DNA of 22,186 nucleotides from JBCBTJ01 sp964597685. GTDB taxonomy: Bacteria > Pseudomonadota > Alphaproteobacteria > Caulobacterales > Hyphomonadaceae. Positions within the stretch are counted from its first letter, which is position 1; each line of letters opens with the position of its first letter. The position numbers were made by a program, and so were the translations under genes. The stretch is from the NCBI GenBank assembly GCA_964597685.1, contig CAZQZC010000030.1:1-22186 (forward strand), written 5' to 3'. The notes beneath the pieces are model-generated. The model was given only the letters and a program-made list of their open reading frames with translations, was not told where the DNA came from and did no database searches. Positions 15,614-22,186 of the stretch are shown here, in pieces.

Positions 15614-16975
15614 ATGAAAGATATCGCACTCATCGGCGGCGTCGGATTGGACGCCCTTCATTTCGGGTTCTTCGCGGCTTTTGTTGTCGCCGTGGGCGTC
15701 GCTGTTTGGCTGCGCGCGGAGCGAAGGACTGAGCGGGCCGCCGATTTGGCGCGCCTCGACGCGGCTTTGAGCCAGGTCGCGCGCCTTGAGGTGGAGCGTT
15801 CGAACGCCGACGAAGACGTGCAGACCCAGCGCCAACGCGCTGAGGAGGCTGAGAAGAAATTGGCGGCCTTAAGCGCGGTCCAGGGCGAGTTGGAGGCGAA
15901 GTTCGCAGATCTCGCGCAAGGCGCCTTGCGCAACGCCAACGCTCAATTCCTGCAATTGGCGAACCAGACGTTTGAAAAACACCAGGTCGGAGCCAGCGGG
16001 CGTTTGGAGAAACTGATCTCTCCAATCAATGAGAGCTTCACGGAGTTTCGCAAACGCGTGGATGCAATTGAGAAAGTCCGGGTTGAAGAGCGCACAGCGT
16101 TGCAGGAGCAGGTGAAAGCGATCGGCGAAAGCTTGGTCCAGAACACGCGGGCCACAGGCAAGTTGGTGACGGCGCTCTCTGCGCCTAAGGGCGCTGGCAG
16201 CTGGGGCGAGGAATCGCTGCGCAACGTGATGGAGCTCGCCGGCATGTCGGAGCACGCCGACTTTGTCGAGCAGACGACGGACGACACAAATCGGGGCAAG
16301 CTGCGCCCTGACGTCGTCATCCGCATGCCCGGTGGACGGGAAATCGTGGTCGATTCCAAAGTGTCGATGGACGATTACCTTAAAGCCGCCGACGAGGCCG
16401 ACACCGCTGTGCGCGACGCCCACCTCGCCGCCCACGCCCGGAAGCTGCGCGACCATGTGCAGCGCCTGGCCCGCAAGGAATACTGGAAGGATTTCGACGG
16501 CCGTGTCGACTTTGTCGCCATGTATGTGCCCGGCGAGCAATTCTATTCGGCCGCCGTTGAAATCGACCGCGATCTGTTCGATTACGCCGCCCGCAACAAG
16601 GTGATCATCGTGACGCCGTCGACGCTCATCGCGTTGGCGAAGGCGGTCGCCTATGGCTGGCGCCAGGAAGAGGCCGCCGCCAATGCGCGCCAGGCTGCGG
16701 AATTGGGGCGCCAGCTCTATGACAGTCTCATAGCCATGGGCGGCCATGTCGAGCGTACGGGCAAATCGCTCACCGGTGCGGTTGAGAATTACAACAAGAT
16801 GGTCGGCTCCCTTGAGCGCAATGTCTTGTCGAAGGCCCGGAAGTTTGAAGATCTGCGCATCGCCCAAGCTGGCGCAAAGCCTGTGGCGGCGCTGGACGGC
16901 GTGCAAGAGCCCGTCCGCCTGCCCAGCCGGACGGGCGAATTGGCCTTTGAGGCGCCCGACGACGAGGCAGCCTGA
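15614..16975 (+). CDS. rmuC: DNA recombination protein RmuC
   Basis: This 453-residue protein belongs to the RmuC family, whose loss in E. coli raises recombination at inverted repeats. An N-terminal membrane helix (about 10-31) is followed by a coiled coil (about 35-110, rich in E, R, A and Q). The PD-(D/E)xK-like nuclease domain (about 180-370) contains GSWGEESLRNVMELAGM, KLRPDVVIRMPGGREIVVDSK and EQFYSAAVEIDRDLFDYAA. Asp and Lys in VVDSK are expected in the active site. A helical tail follows. A GTTC-N7-GTTC site upstream suggests SOS control. def starts 51 bases downstream on the same strand. Confidence 0.95.
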   Translation: MKDIALIGGVGLDALHFGFFAAFVVAVGVAVWLRAERRTERAADLARLDAALSQVARLEVERSNADEDVQTQRQRAEEAEKKLAALSAVQGELEAKFADLAQGALRNANAQFLQLANQTFEKHQVGASGRLEKLISPINESFTEFRKRVDAIEKVRVEERTALQEQVKAIGESLVQNTRATGKLVTALSAPKGAGSWGEESLRNVMELAGMSEHADFVEQTTDDTNRGKLRPDVVIRMPGGREIVVDSKVSMDDYLKAADEADTAVRDAHLAAHARKLRDHVQRLARKEYWKDFDGRVDFVAMYVPGEQFYSAAVEIDRDLFDYAARNKVIIVTPSTLIALAKAVAYGWRQEEAAANARQAAELGRQLYDSLIAMGGHVERTGKSLTGAVENYNKMVGSLERNVLSKARKFEDLRIAQAGAKPVAALDGVQEPVRLPSRTGELAFEAPDDEAA

Positions 16976-17026
16976 GCGTCGCCGCTTCGCATTGACCCAG
17001 GCGTCCGGCCTGCATACTTAGGCGAC

Positions 17027-17557
17027 ATGGCCATTCGCGACATTCTGACCGTTCCGGACCCGCGGCTGAAACAGGTCTCCAAGCCCGTCGAAGGCGGCGT
17101 GACCGATGATGTGCGCAGATTGATGGACGACATGCTGGAGACGATGTACGCCGCGCCCGGCATCGGCTTGGCGGCGATCCAGGTCGGTGTTCCGCTCCGC
17201 GTCATCGTGATGGATCTGGCGCGCGAAGAGGAAGATCCGCAGCCGCGCTTTTTCGTGAACCCTGAGATTCTCGAAACGATCGACGAGACGCTGCCCTATG
17301 AAGAGGGCTGCTTGTCCGTTCCGGATGTCTTCGACGAAGTGGAGCGCCCAGCGCGTTGCCGCCTCCGCTATCTGAATTACGACGGCGAAACGGTCGAGGA
17401 ATGGGCCGATGGGCTTTATGCGGTCTGCATTCAGCACGAAATGGACCATCTGGAAGGCACGCTGTTCATCGATTACCTCTCACGCCTGAAACGCCAGCGG
17501 GCGGTTGAGAAAGTAAAAAAAGCCCGCCGCCAAAAGACCCGCGACCAGGCCGCGTGA
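17027..17557 (+). CDS. def: Peptide deformylase
   Basis: This 176-residue metalloenzyme removes the formyl group from new proteins. The three family motifs are intact: GIGLAAIQVG (45-54, Gln52), EGCLSVP (93-99, metal ligand Cys95) and QHEMDHLEG (136-144, ligands His137 and His141, catalytic Glu138). A basic C-terminal tail (KKARRQKTRDQ) extends beyond the core, as in many type-1B deformylases. Only a weak ribosome site precedes the ATG. TTGACC at 16992-16997 with TACTTA 17 bases on is a possible extra promoter. It pairs functionally with fmt, 28 bases downstream. Confidence 0.97.
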   Translation: MAIRDILTVPDPRLKQVSKPVEGGVTDDVRRLMDDMLETMYAAPGIGLAAIQVGVPLRVIVMDLAREEEDPQPRFFVNPEILETIDETLPYEEGCLSVPDVFDEVERPARCRLRYLNYDGETVEEWADGLYAVCIQHEMDHLEGTLFIDYLSRLKRQRAVEKVKKARRQKTRDQAA

Positions 17558-17585
17558 CCCCGCAGCCCGCGTTGGAGCGCCCTGA

Positions 17586-18524
17586 ATGTCCCTAAGGCTC
17601 GCCTTTATGGGGTCGCCCGATTTCGCGGCGCCGACCCTGGGGGCCCTGATCGAGGCGGGCCACGACATCGTTTGCGTCTATTCCCAACCGCCCAAGCCGG
17701 CGGGCCGCGGCAAGAAACTGCGCCCGACGCCCGTCCACGCCTACGCTGAAGCGTGCGGGATCGAGGTGCGCACGCCGCGATCCTTGAAATCCGCCGAGGC
17801 GCAGGCCGCGTTCGCCGCGCTTGACTTGGACGCCGCCATCGTCGTCGCCTACGGCCTGATCCTGCCCCAGGCGGTCTTGGACGCGCCGCGGCTCGGCTGC
17901 ATCAATCTCCATGGCTCCCTGCTGCCGCGATGGCGGGGCGCCGCGCCGATCCAACGGGCGATCATGGCGGGCGACAACAGGACGGGCGTCCAGGCCATGG
18001 TCATGGAGGCGGGCCTCGACACGGGGCCCGTGCTCGCCAGCGAAACCGCGCGGATCTTTCCCTTCGACACGGCCGGCGATCTGCATGACCGGTTGGCGGG
18101 CCTGGGCGCGGACCTGATGCCCCGCGCGCTTGCGGGCTTTGCCGATGGATCGCTCGCGCCTCAGCCGCAATCGGAGGTTGGCGTCGCCTACGCCGCGAAG
18201 ATCACCGGCGACGACCAGCGGATCGATTGGAGGCGGCCGGCGGACACGATTGACTGCCAGATCCGCGGCTTGTCTCCCTTTCCCGGGGCGTGGTGCCACT
18301 GGACGCCGCGCGGGGAGGCGGAGCCCGCGAGGCTGAAACTCCTGCTCTCTCGGCCCGAGCCGGGCGACGGCGCGCCAGGGACGGTCCTGGACGACAATCT
18401 GCTTGTCGCCTGCGGCGAGGGCGCGGTGCGCCTGTTGCGATTGCAGCGGCCTGGCAAGGGCCCGATGGAAGCTGACGTCTTTCTACGCGGCGCGCCGATC
18501 CAGATGGGCGAGGCCCTGACATAA
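17586..18524 (+). CDS. fmt: Methionyl-tRNA formyltransferase
   Basis: This 312-residue enzyme formylates initiator Met-tRNA using 10-formyl-tetrahydrofolate. The N-terminal Rossmann formyltransferase domain (1-190) starts LRLAFMGSPDFA. It carries the tRNA-recognition loop QPPKPAGRGKK (35-44), and catalytic residues Asn107 and His109 sit in INLHGSLLPRWRG. Asp145 is in AGLDTGPVL. The C-terminal OB-like domain (about 205-305) contains DWRRPADTIDCQIRGLSPFPGAW. GGAG lies 8 bases upstream of the ATG. It is cotranscribed with def, and truA follows after 33 bases. This is the usual alphaproteobacterial order. Confidence 0.97.
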   Translation: MSLRLAFMGSPDFAAPTLGALIEAGHDIVCVYSQPPKPAGRGKKLRPTPVHAYAEACGIEVRTPRSLKSAEAQAAFAALDLDAAIVVAYGLILPQAVLDAPRLGCINLHGSLLPRWRGAAPIQRAIMAGDNRTGVQAMVMEAGLDTGPVLASETARIFPFDTAGDLHDRLAGLGADLMPRALAGFADGSLAPQPQSEVGVAYAAKITGDDQRIDWRRPADTIDCQIRGLSPFPGAWCHWTPRGEAEPARLKLLLSRPEPGDGAPGTVLDDNLLVACGEGAVRLLRLQRPGKGPMEADVFLRGAPIQMGEALT

Positions 18525-18557
18525 CCAAGACGGGGCGCGCCGTCCCGAGGAGTGCCC

Positions 18558-19301
18558 ATGGCGCGGTTCAAGCTGATTGTCGAATATGACGGCCGCCCCT
18601 TCGCGGGGTGGCAGGCGCAATCGGGACAGCCCTCCGTTCAGGCGGCGCTCGAACGCGCGGCCGCGGCGCTGACGGGCGGAGCTTGTCCCATTGTCGGCGC
18701 TGGGCGCACCGATGCCGGCGTCCATGCAACCGGCCAGGCCGCCCATATTGATGTCGCTGACGATTTCCCCGCGGCGAAGCTCGCCGACGCTTTGAACGCC
18801 CATTTGCGGCCCGAGCCCGTCGCGATCCTTTCGGCGGCGCGGGTCGCGGAGGATTTCCACGCCAGGTTCAGCGCCCGGGCCCGCCATTACCGCTATCGCA
18901 TCGTGAACCGCCGGGCCGATCTGACCTTTGAGCGAGGCCTCGCCTGGCGGATCCCGGCGCCGCTCGACGCCGCGGCCATGGGCGAGGACGCCCAGGCGCT
19001 GATCGGGTCCCATGATTTCACGACATTTCGCGACGCCCAATGCCAGGCGGCGAGCCCGGTGAAAACGCTGGACCGGATAGAGGTGACGCGTCGCGAGGAC
19101 AGGATCGACGTTGAGGTGTCGGCCCGGTCCTTCCTGCACCGCCAAGTGCGCTCCATCGTTGGTTCTCTGGTCGAAATCGGGCGCGGGCGGCGGCCTGTGG
19201 GCTGGATGGCGGAGATCCTCGCCGCGGCCGATCGGGCGACGTGCGGCCCGGTGGCCCCGGCCGACGGTCTGTATCTGGAACGTGTGGATTATCCGGAATG
19301 A
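18558..19301 (+). CDS. truA: tRNA pseudouridine(38-40) synthase TruA
   Basis: This 247-residue enzyme isomerises U38-U40 in the anticodon arm of many tRNAs. The catalytic Asp52 sits in GAGRTDAGVHATGQ. Other family marks are FKLIVEYDGRPFAGWQ at the N-terminus, ARHYRYRIVNR near residue 113, HDFTTFRDAQCQ and SFLHRQVRSIVGSLVEIG near residue 190. I start at ATG 18558, with AGGAG 5 bases upstream. A GTG at 18552 overlaps that site and is less likely. Its stop overlaps the start of the next gene (ATGA), so the P-loop protein is translationally coupled to it. Confidence 0.97.
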   Translation: MARFKLIVEYDGRPFAGWQAQSGQPSVQAALERAAAALTGGACPIVGAGRTDAGVHATGQAAHIDVADDFPAAKLADALNAHLRPEPVAILSAARVAEDFHARFSARARHYRYRIVNRRADLTFERGLAWRIPAPLDAAAMGEDAQALIGSHDFTTFRDAQCQAASPVKTLDRIEVTRREDRIDVEVSARSFLHRQVRSIVGSLVEIGRGRRPVGWMAEILAAADRATCGPVAPADGLYLERVDYPE

Positions 19302-19840
19302 CCCCGCGGCGGATCGTCATCTCGGGCTGCTCAGGCGGTGGAAAGTCCACGCTGCTTGCCGAGCTCGCCGCCCGCGGCCTGGCGACGCGTCTAGAACCAG
19401 GCCGGGAGATCGTGCGCGAGGAATTGGCGGCCGGCGGCGACGCCCTGCCGTGGGTGAATCTGGAGGCGTTCCTGCGGCGCGCGGCCGCGCGGTCCCTCGC
19501 CGACGTCTTGGCCGCCGCCGAGCTGGACAGTCCCGTATTCTTTGATCGGTCGATCGTCGACGCTCTTGCCGGGCTCGAGCGCCTGGGTGCGCCAGTCGAG
19601 CCGGCTTGGCGCGACGCCGCGGCCCATTATGACGATCCCGTCTTCATGGCGCCGCCCTGGCCGGATCTGTTCGAGACCGATCCCGAGCGCCGTCACGCCT
19701 TCGAAGACGCGGTCGCTGAGCATGAGTCGCTGATTGCGGCGTACGCCGCGCTTGGATATCGCCTGGTCGACCTGCCGAAGCTCAGCGTCGCCCAACGGGC
19801 CGATTTCGTCCTGGAGACCTTTGGTCGGAATCCGCCCTAA
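19298..19840 (+). CDS. P-loop NTPase (AAA_28-type), function unknown
   Basis: This 180-residue protein has a Walker A motif GCSGGGKST (10-18) directly after the first strand. The layout matches small AAA_28 / nucleoside-kinase-like NTPases: EPGREIVREELAAGGDALPW near residue 35, a strand with SPVFFDRSIVDALAG near 80 (Asp as likely Walker B or substrate residue), PPWPDLFETDPERRH as the lid with arginines, and YRLVDLPKLSVAQRADFV at the end. The substrate is unknown; a small-molecule or nucleotide kinase is plausible. It starts within the truA stop (4-base overlap) and its own stop codon lies inside a dispersed repeat. Earlier in-frame sequence belongs to truA, so I place the start at 19298. Confidence 0.87.
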   Translation: MTPRRIVISGCSGGGKSTLLAELAARGLATRLEPGREIVREELAAGGDALPWVNLEAFLRRAAARSLADVLAAAELDSPVFFDRSIVDALAGLERLGAPVEPAWRDAAAHYDDPVFMAPPWPDLFETDPERRHAFEDAVAEHESLIAAYAALGYRLVDLPKLSVAQRADFVLETFGRNPP

Positions 19841-19892
19841 AGCCTTTCCAGGCGAAGTGGATCCCGGTTCGCCGTCCGGAAATGCGTCAAAA
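19835..19892. repeat. Interspersed palindromic repeat, copy A
   Basis: From CCCTAAAGC to GCGTCAAAA this stretch matches copy B (20434-20492) at most positions. Shared blocks are CCCTAAAGC, TTTCCA, GCGAAGT, CCGGTTCGCCG, CCGGA and GCGTCA. It can fold through nested pairs TTTCC/GGAAA and GGCGAA/TTCGCC. The TAA at 19838-19840 is the stop of the P-loop NTPase gene. Repeats of this form (GCGAAGTGGAT..CCGGTTCGC..GCGTCAAA) are common between genes in alphaproteobacteria. Confidence 0.8.
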
Positions 19893-19899
19893 CAAAGAC

Positions 19900-19942
19900 C
19901 TATAGCGGCGCGGTGAGTCCAATTGCGAGCGCGCCGCTATAG
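19900..19942. repeat. Perfect 13-bp inverted repeat, right half of copy A
   Basis: Arms 19900-19912 (ctatagcggcgcg) and 19930-19942 are exact reverse complements around a 17-base loop. It directly follows copy A and is absent from copy B. It is probably the second module of the same repeat family. No T-run follows, so it is not a classic intrinsic terminator, although it may stabilise the 3' end of the upstream operon mRNA. Confidence 0.75.
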
Positions 19943-19971
19943 CCGCCCTCGACATGTAAGGATCGCCCACC

Positions 19972-20439
19972 ATGCCCAAGCTCGACCTGTCCGCAATTCC
20001 TGTCCTACGGGGCACGTCCTACCCCCCGCCCCATGACGGCCCGGTGAAGGCCCGCTCTTCGTTGGAGCTCGCCGCCGCGGCAGGGCTGACGCAATTTGGC
20101 GCGAACCTGATCACGCTGCCGCCCGGAACATGGTCGTCCCAGCGCCACTGGCATTCCGACGAGGACGAGTTTGTGTATCTGGTCGCGGGCGAAGCTGTGC
20201 TCGTTACGGATTCCGGCCGCCAAACCTTGGGCGCGGGCGATTGCGCGGCCTTCAAGGCCGGCGATCGGGACGGCCACCATCTGATCAATGAGAGCGATGC
20301 AGAGGTCGTTTTCCTCGCCGTGGGCGGGCGCAGCGACCAGGACGTCTGCACCTATTCCGACATCGACATGCGCCTGCGCCCTGGGCGGTACGCAGGGCGC
20401 GAGGTGTTTGAGACCAAGGACGGACGGGACTTGCCCTAA
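19972..20439 (+). CDS. Cupin-domain protein
   Basis: This is a 155-residue single-domain cupin. Motif 1 (RHWHSDEDEFVYLVAGE) gives metal ligand candidates His59, His61 and Glu66. Motif 2 (AGDCAAFKAGDRDGHHLIN) gives His102 and Asn106. The fold is a small beta barrel. Cupins of this layout include isomerases, dioxygenases and metal-binding proteins of unknown role, and the substrate cannot be read from sequence. AAGGA lies 9 bases before the ATG. The gene sits between two copies of the same repeat. Its stop codon is supplied by copy B, as CCC-TAA, just like the gene before copy A. Confidence 0.9.
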   Translation: MPKLDLSAIPVLRGTSYPPPHDGPVKARSSLELAAAAGLTQFGANLITLPPGTWSSQRHWHSDEDEFVYLVAGEAVLVTDSGRQTLGAGDCAAFKAGDRDGHHLINESDAEVVFLAVGGRSDQDVCTYSDIDMRLRPGRYAGREVFETKDGRDLP

Positions 20440-20492
20440 AGCGTTTCCAAGCGAAGTAGAGACCGGTTCGCCGACCGGAGACCCTGCGTCAG
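20434..20492. repeat. Interspersed palindromic repeat, copy B, giving stop codons to both flanking genes
   Basis: It matches copy A (19835-19892) over its whole length with scattered substitutions and a few extra bases near the end. The TAA at 20437-20439 ends the cupin gene, and TCA at 20489-20491 is the TGA stop of the convergent outer-membrane gene. The repeat therefore exactly spans the gap between two convergent genes. The hairpin module that follows copy A is missing here. Confidence 0.8.
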
Positions 20493-21217
20493 AAGGCGAG
20501 CCGGCCGCCGATGAAGAACGCGTCCACGTCGCGGAATTCGTAGCGCGCTGAGATCCAGGCCGGGCCGATCACGCGGAATGCGGCCAGGATTCCGCCGCCG
20601 AAATCGTCGTCCCCGGCCGAAAGGTCGAGCGTGTCGACGAGACCCGTCGCCTCCAGATCGACGGCTCCGACGCTGCTCCAACGCACAAAGCCGCCGGCCT
20701 CCAGTCGGTCGATCGGCCGCCAGCGCAGCCCGCCCTCGAGGTCGACGCCGAAATCCGCATCTCGAAAATCATCCGCCAAGAAGCCATTTAGAAGTCCGGA
20801 ATCGCTTTCGATCTCCGTCCGGATCAGCCCGGCTTGGCCATAGGCCGCGACGCCGAGGAGCAGATCGAAATTGATCCCCGCGGCGATGCGAAACTCCTCG
20901 AAGTCCAGGTCCTCTAGGTCGAGCTCTTCTCCGAGTCCTGTCGCGATTGGAACCTCGACGGCGTCGAGCCCGAAGTCCGCGCGGCGGTACTCCCCAAACG
21001 CATAGACGCCGCCCAGGATTTCAAGCTGGCAGGCCGCCCGCACGCCGCCGCCATTGTCGGTGTCGAAATCGATCGTGCTGGTCAGAGAGACCACGCCTTG
21101 CTCTTCATCGGATTGGTTGAACAGATAGCCCGCCTCGCAATACCGCGTGCTGGGCCCGTCGGCCCAGGCCATGGTTGGACCGAAAGCGGCCGCCGCAGCC
21201 AAACCCAATATACGCAT
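20489..21217 (-). CDS. Probable outer-membrane beta-barrel protein
   Basis: This is a 242-residue protein with a cleavable signal peptide (about 1-19, ending AWA before Asp20). The mature part alternates hydrophobic and polar residues with many Gly and aromatic residues (VYAFGEYRRADFG, YGQAGLIRTEIE, LEGGLRWRPIDRLEAGGFVRWSSVG, WISARYEFRDVDAFFIGG). It ends in Phe (GGRLAF), the usual C-terminal signal for barrel assembly by BAM. About 8-10 strands seem possible. Asp-rich loops (DLEDLDFEEF, SAGDDDFGGG) would face outside. Two cysteines (about 27 and 63) might form a disulfide. A GGGAGG ribosome site lies 6 bases upstream of the start. Function unknown; porin-like or OmpA-barrel-like is the best guess. 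Confidence 0.75.
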   Translation of the reverse strand: MRILGLAAAAAFGPTMAWADGPSTRYCEAGYLFNQSDEEQGVVSLTSTIDFDTDNGGGVRAACQLEILGGVYAFGEYRRADFGLDAVEVPIATGLGEELDLEDLDFEEFRIAAGINFDLLLGVAAYGQAGLIRTEIESDSGLLNGFLADDFRDADFGVDLEGGLRWRPIDRLEAGGFVRWSSVGAVDLEATGLVDTLDLSAGDDDFGGGILAAFRVIGPAWISARYEFRDVDAFFIGGRLAF

Positions 21218-21282
21218 GACGCGCCTCCCGCTGGATTTCCACCGGTGTTGTGACGGGAAAGCGTGGCGAAGTTTGGGCGCGG

Positions 21283-21311
21283 CCTAACGCCCCCTCGCCA
21301 GGCTGCTATAT
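21283..21311 (+). promoter_or_regulatory. Candidate promoter of uvrD, implying a leaderless mRNA
   Basis: CTATAT (21306-21311) equals the -10 consensus reported for alphaproteobacterial housekeeping promoters. CCTAAC (21283-21288) is 17 bases upstream and matches 4 of 6 positions of CTTGAC. The start would fall at about 21317-21319, at or next to the ATG (21319), and no ribosome binding site is present. Confidence 0.45.
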
Positions 21312-21318
21312 TCATCCC

Positions 21319-22186
21319 ATGCCCGACTCAGCGAATCGCTCCCTCTCCATCTCCCAAATGGCCGCCGCCCGTGCGCCGGCGCCCGCCGAGGAGGCCGCCT
21401 ATTTCGACGGCTTGAACCCCGAACAGCGCGACGCGGTGGAGGCGACCGAGGGGCCGCTCCTCGTCCTCGCCGGCGCCGGCACGGGGAAGACGCGGGTGCT
21501 GACGACGCGCCTCGCCCACATTATCGCCACCCGCCTCGCCTGGCCCAGCCAGACGCTCACGGTGACCTTCACCAACAAAGCCGCCCGCGAAATGCGCGAG
21601 CGCGCCATGGCGCTGATCGGCCCGGACGCCGAGGGGCTGCGCTGGCTTGGCACGTTCCACTCGATCTCCGCCCAGATGCTGCGCAAGCATGCGGAGCTGG
21701 CGGGCCTCAAATCCTCCTTCACCATCCTCGACACCGACGACCAGATCCGGCTCTGCAAACAAATCGTGGAGGCCGAAGGGATCGACCCGAAGCGCTGGAC
21801 CCCGCGCTACCTCGCCGCCCTGATCGACGGCTGGAAGAACCGCGCGCTGACGCCGGACAAGGTTCCAAGCGACGAGGCCTACCAATTCGCCGACGGCAAG
21901 GGCGTGAAGCTCTATGAGATTTACCAGGCGCGCCTCAGCGTCCTGAACGCGTGCGATTTCGGCGATCTTCTCCTGCTGACCATCAAGGTGTTCCAGGATC
22001 ATCCGGACGTCCTCGCCGAGTATCACCAGAAGTTCCGCTACATCCTCTGCGACGAATACCAGGACACCAACGTCGCCCAATATCTCTGGCTGCGCCTTCT
22101 GGCCCAGGGGTCGAAGAACATTTGCTGCGTCGGCGACGACGACCAGTCGATCTATGGCTGGCGCGGGGCGGAGGTGGACAACATTC
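21319..22186 (+). CDS. uvrD: UvrD/PcrA-type superfamily 1 DNA helicase, 3' end outside window
   Basis: The first 289 residues of a helicase are visible and open to the window edge. Helicase motifs appear in the usual order: the Q-motif region GLNPEQRDAV (31-40), Walker A AGAGTGKT (51-58), Ia TFTNKAAREM, the GTFHS block, motif II (ILCDEYQDTN) and motif III (GDDDQSIYGWRGAE). UvrD unwinds 3'-5' in nucleotide excision and mismatch repair. A Pro/Ala-rich N-terminal extension of about 28 residues precedes the core. Rep or PcrA are alternative names for the same architecture, and the missing C-terminus would decide. It is divergent from the outer-membrane gene. Confidence 0.93.
   Translation, partial: MPDSANRSLSISQMAAARAPAPAEEAAYFDGLNPEQRDAVEATEGPLLVLAGAGTGKTRVLTTRLAHIIATRLAWPSQTLTVTFTNKAAREMRERAMALIGPDAEGLRWLGTFHSISAQMLRKHAELAGLKSSFTILDTDDQIRLCKQIVEAEGIDPKRWTPRYLAALIDGWKNRALTPDKVPSDEAYQFADGKGVKLYEIYQARLSVLNACDFGDLLLLTIKVFQDHPDVLAEYHQKFRYILCDEYQDTNVAQYLWLRLLAQGSKNICCVGDDDQSIYGWRGAEVDNI

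Noticed and set aside
15869..16906. A 345-codon open frame on the minus strand opposite rmuC
   Set aside because: Antisense to a clear RmuC, without a ribosome site, signal or recognisable motif.
21328..22080. A 250-codon minus-strand frame opposite uvrD
   Set aside because: The plus strand encodes helicase motifs in order through the same interval.

Overview
The window is a GC-rich, gene-dense chromosomal segment of an alphaproteobacterium, most likely from the Caulobacterales / Hyphomonadaceae / Parvularculales side of the class. The pointers are a CpdR-type receiver protein of the CtrA cell-cycle pathway, a GTTC-N7-GTTC SOS box of the alphaproteobacterial kind in front of rmuC, the rmuC-def-fmt-truA and rplY-pth-ychF gene orders, a type-2 PyrF and alphaproteobacterial interspersed palindromic repeats. 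No phage, insertion sequence or CRISPR array was seen. This is mostly core genome with small accessory insertions.

Layout. Positions 1-5183 (minus strand): a truncated unknown ORF, a membrane-anchored TerB-like protein, a lipoprotein quinohemoprotein alcohol dehydrogenase (PQQ plus haem c), and a tight cluster transcribed as DUF350 membrane protein > trypsin-like protease > pyrF. Positions 5347-7400: a small membrane protein, tRNA-Val(GAC), cpdR, and a divergent N-formylglutamate amidohydrolase-family gene. Positions 7401-7843 hold no protein gene. They contain three consecutive palindromes and, on the minus strand, a well-formed candidate small RNA with promoter, two hairpins, an exposed CCTCCC stretch and an intrinsic terminator. 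Positions 7844-9099: an XRE regulator and a HisN-like phosphatase. Positions 9088-10936 (minus): a BlaI-like repressor and an M56 metallopeptidase fused to a periplasmic M23 domain, with a TACA-N2-TGTA operator over the promoter.

Positions 11062-14847: rplY, pth and ychF, with a small membrane protein and a convergent membrane-anchored TIR-like protein between pth and ychF. Positions 14837-15493 (minus): an unknown lipoprotein. Positions 15563-19840: an SOS box, then rmuC, def, fmt, truA and a P-loop NTPase, all co-directional. Positions 19835-20492: two copies of an interspersed palindromic repeat flanking a cupin gene, each placed so that it supplies stop codons. Positions 20489-22186: an outer-membrane beta-barrel candidate and a divergent uvrD/pcrA-type helicase that runs off the end.

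How the genes fit together: rplY, pth, ychF, def, fmt and truA all serve translation (5S rRNA binding, peptidyl-tRNA recycling, ribosome-associated ATPase, N-terminal formyl cycle, tRNA modification). rmuC and uvrD serve DNA repair. The most interesting parts are the M56-M23/BlaI envelope-sensing pair, the candidate anti-Shine-Dalgarno small RNA and the TIR-like membrane protein.
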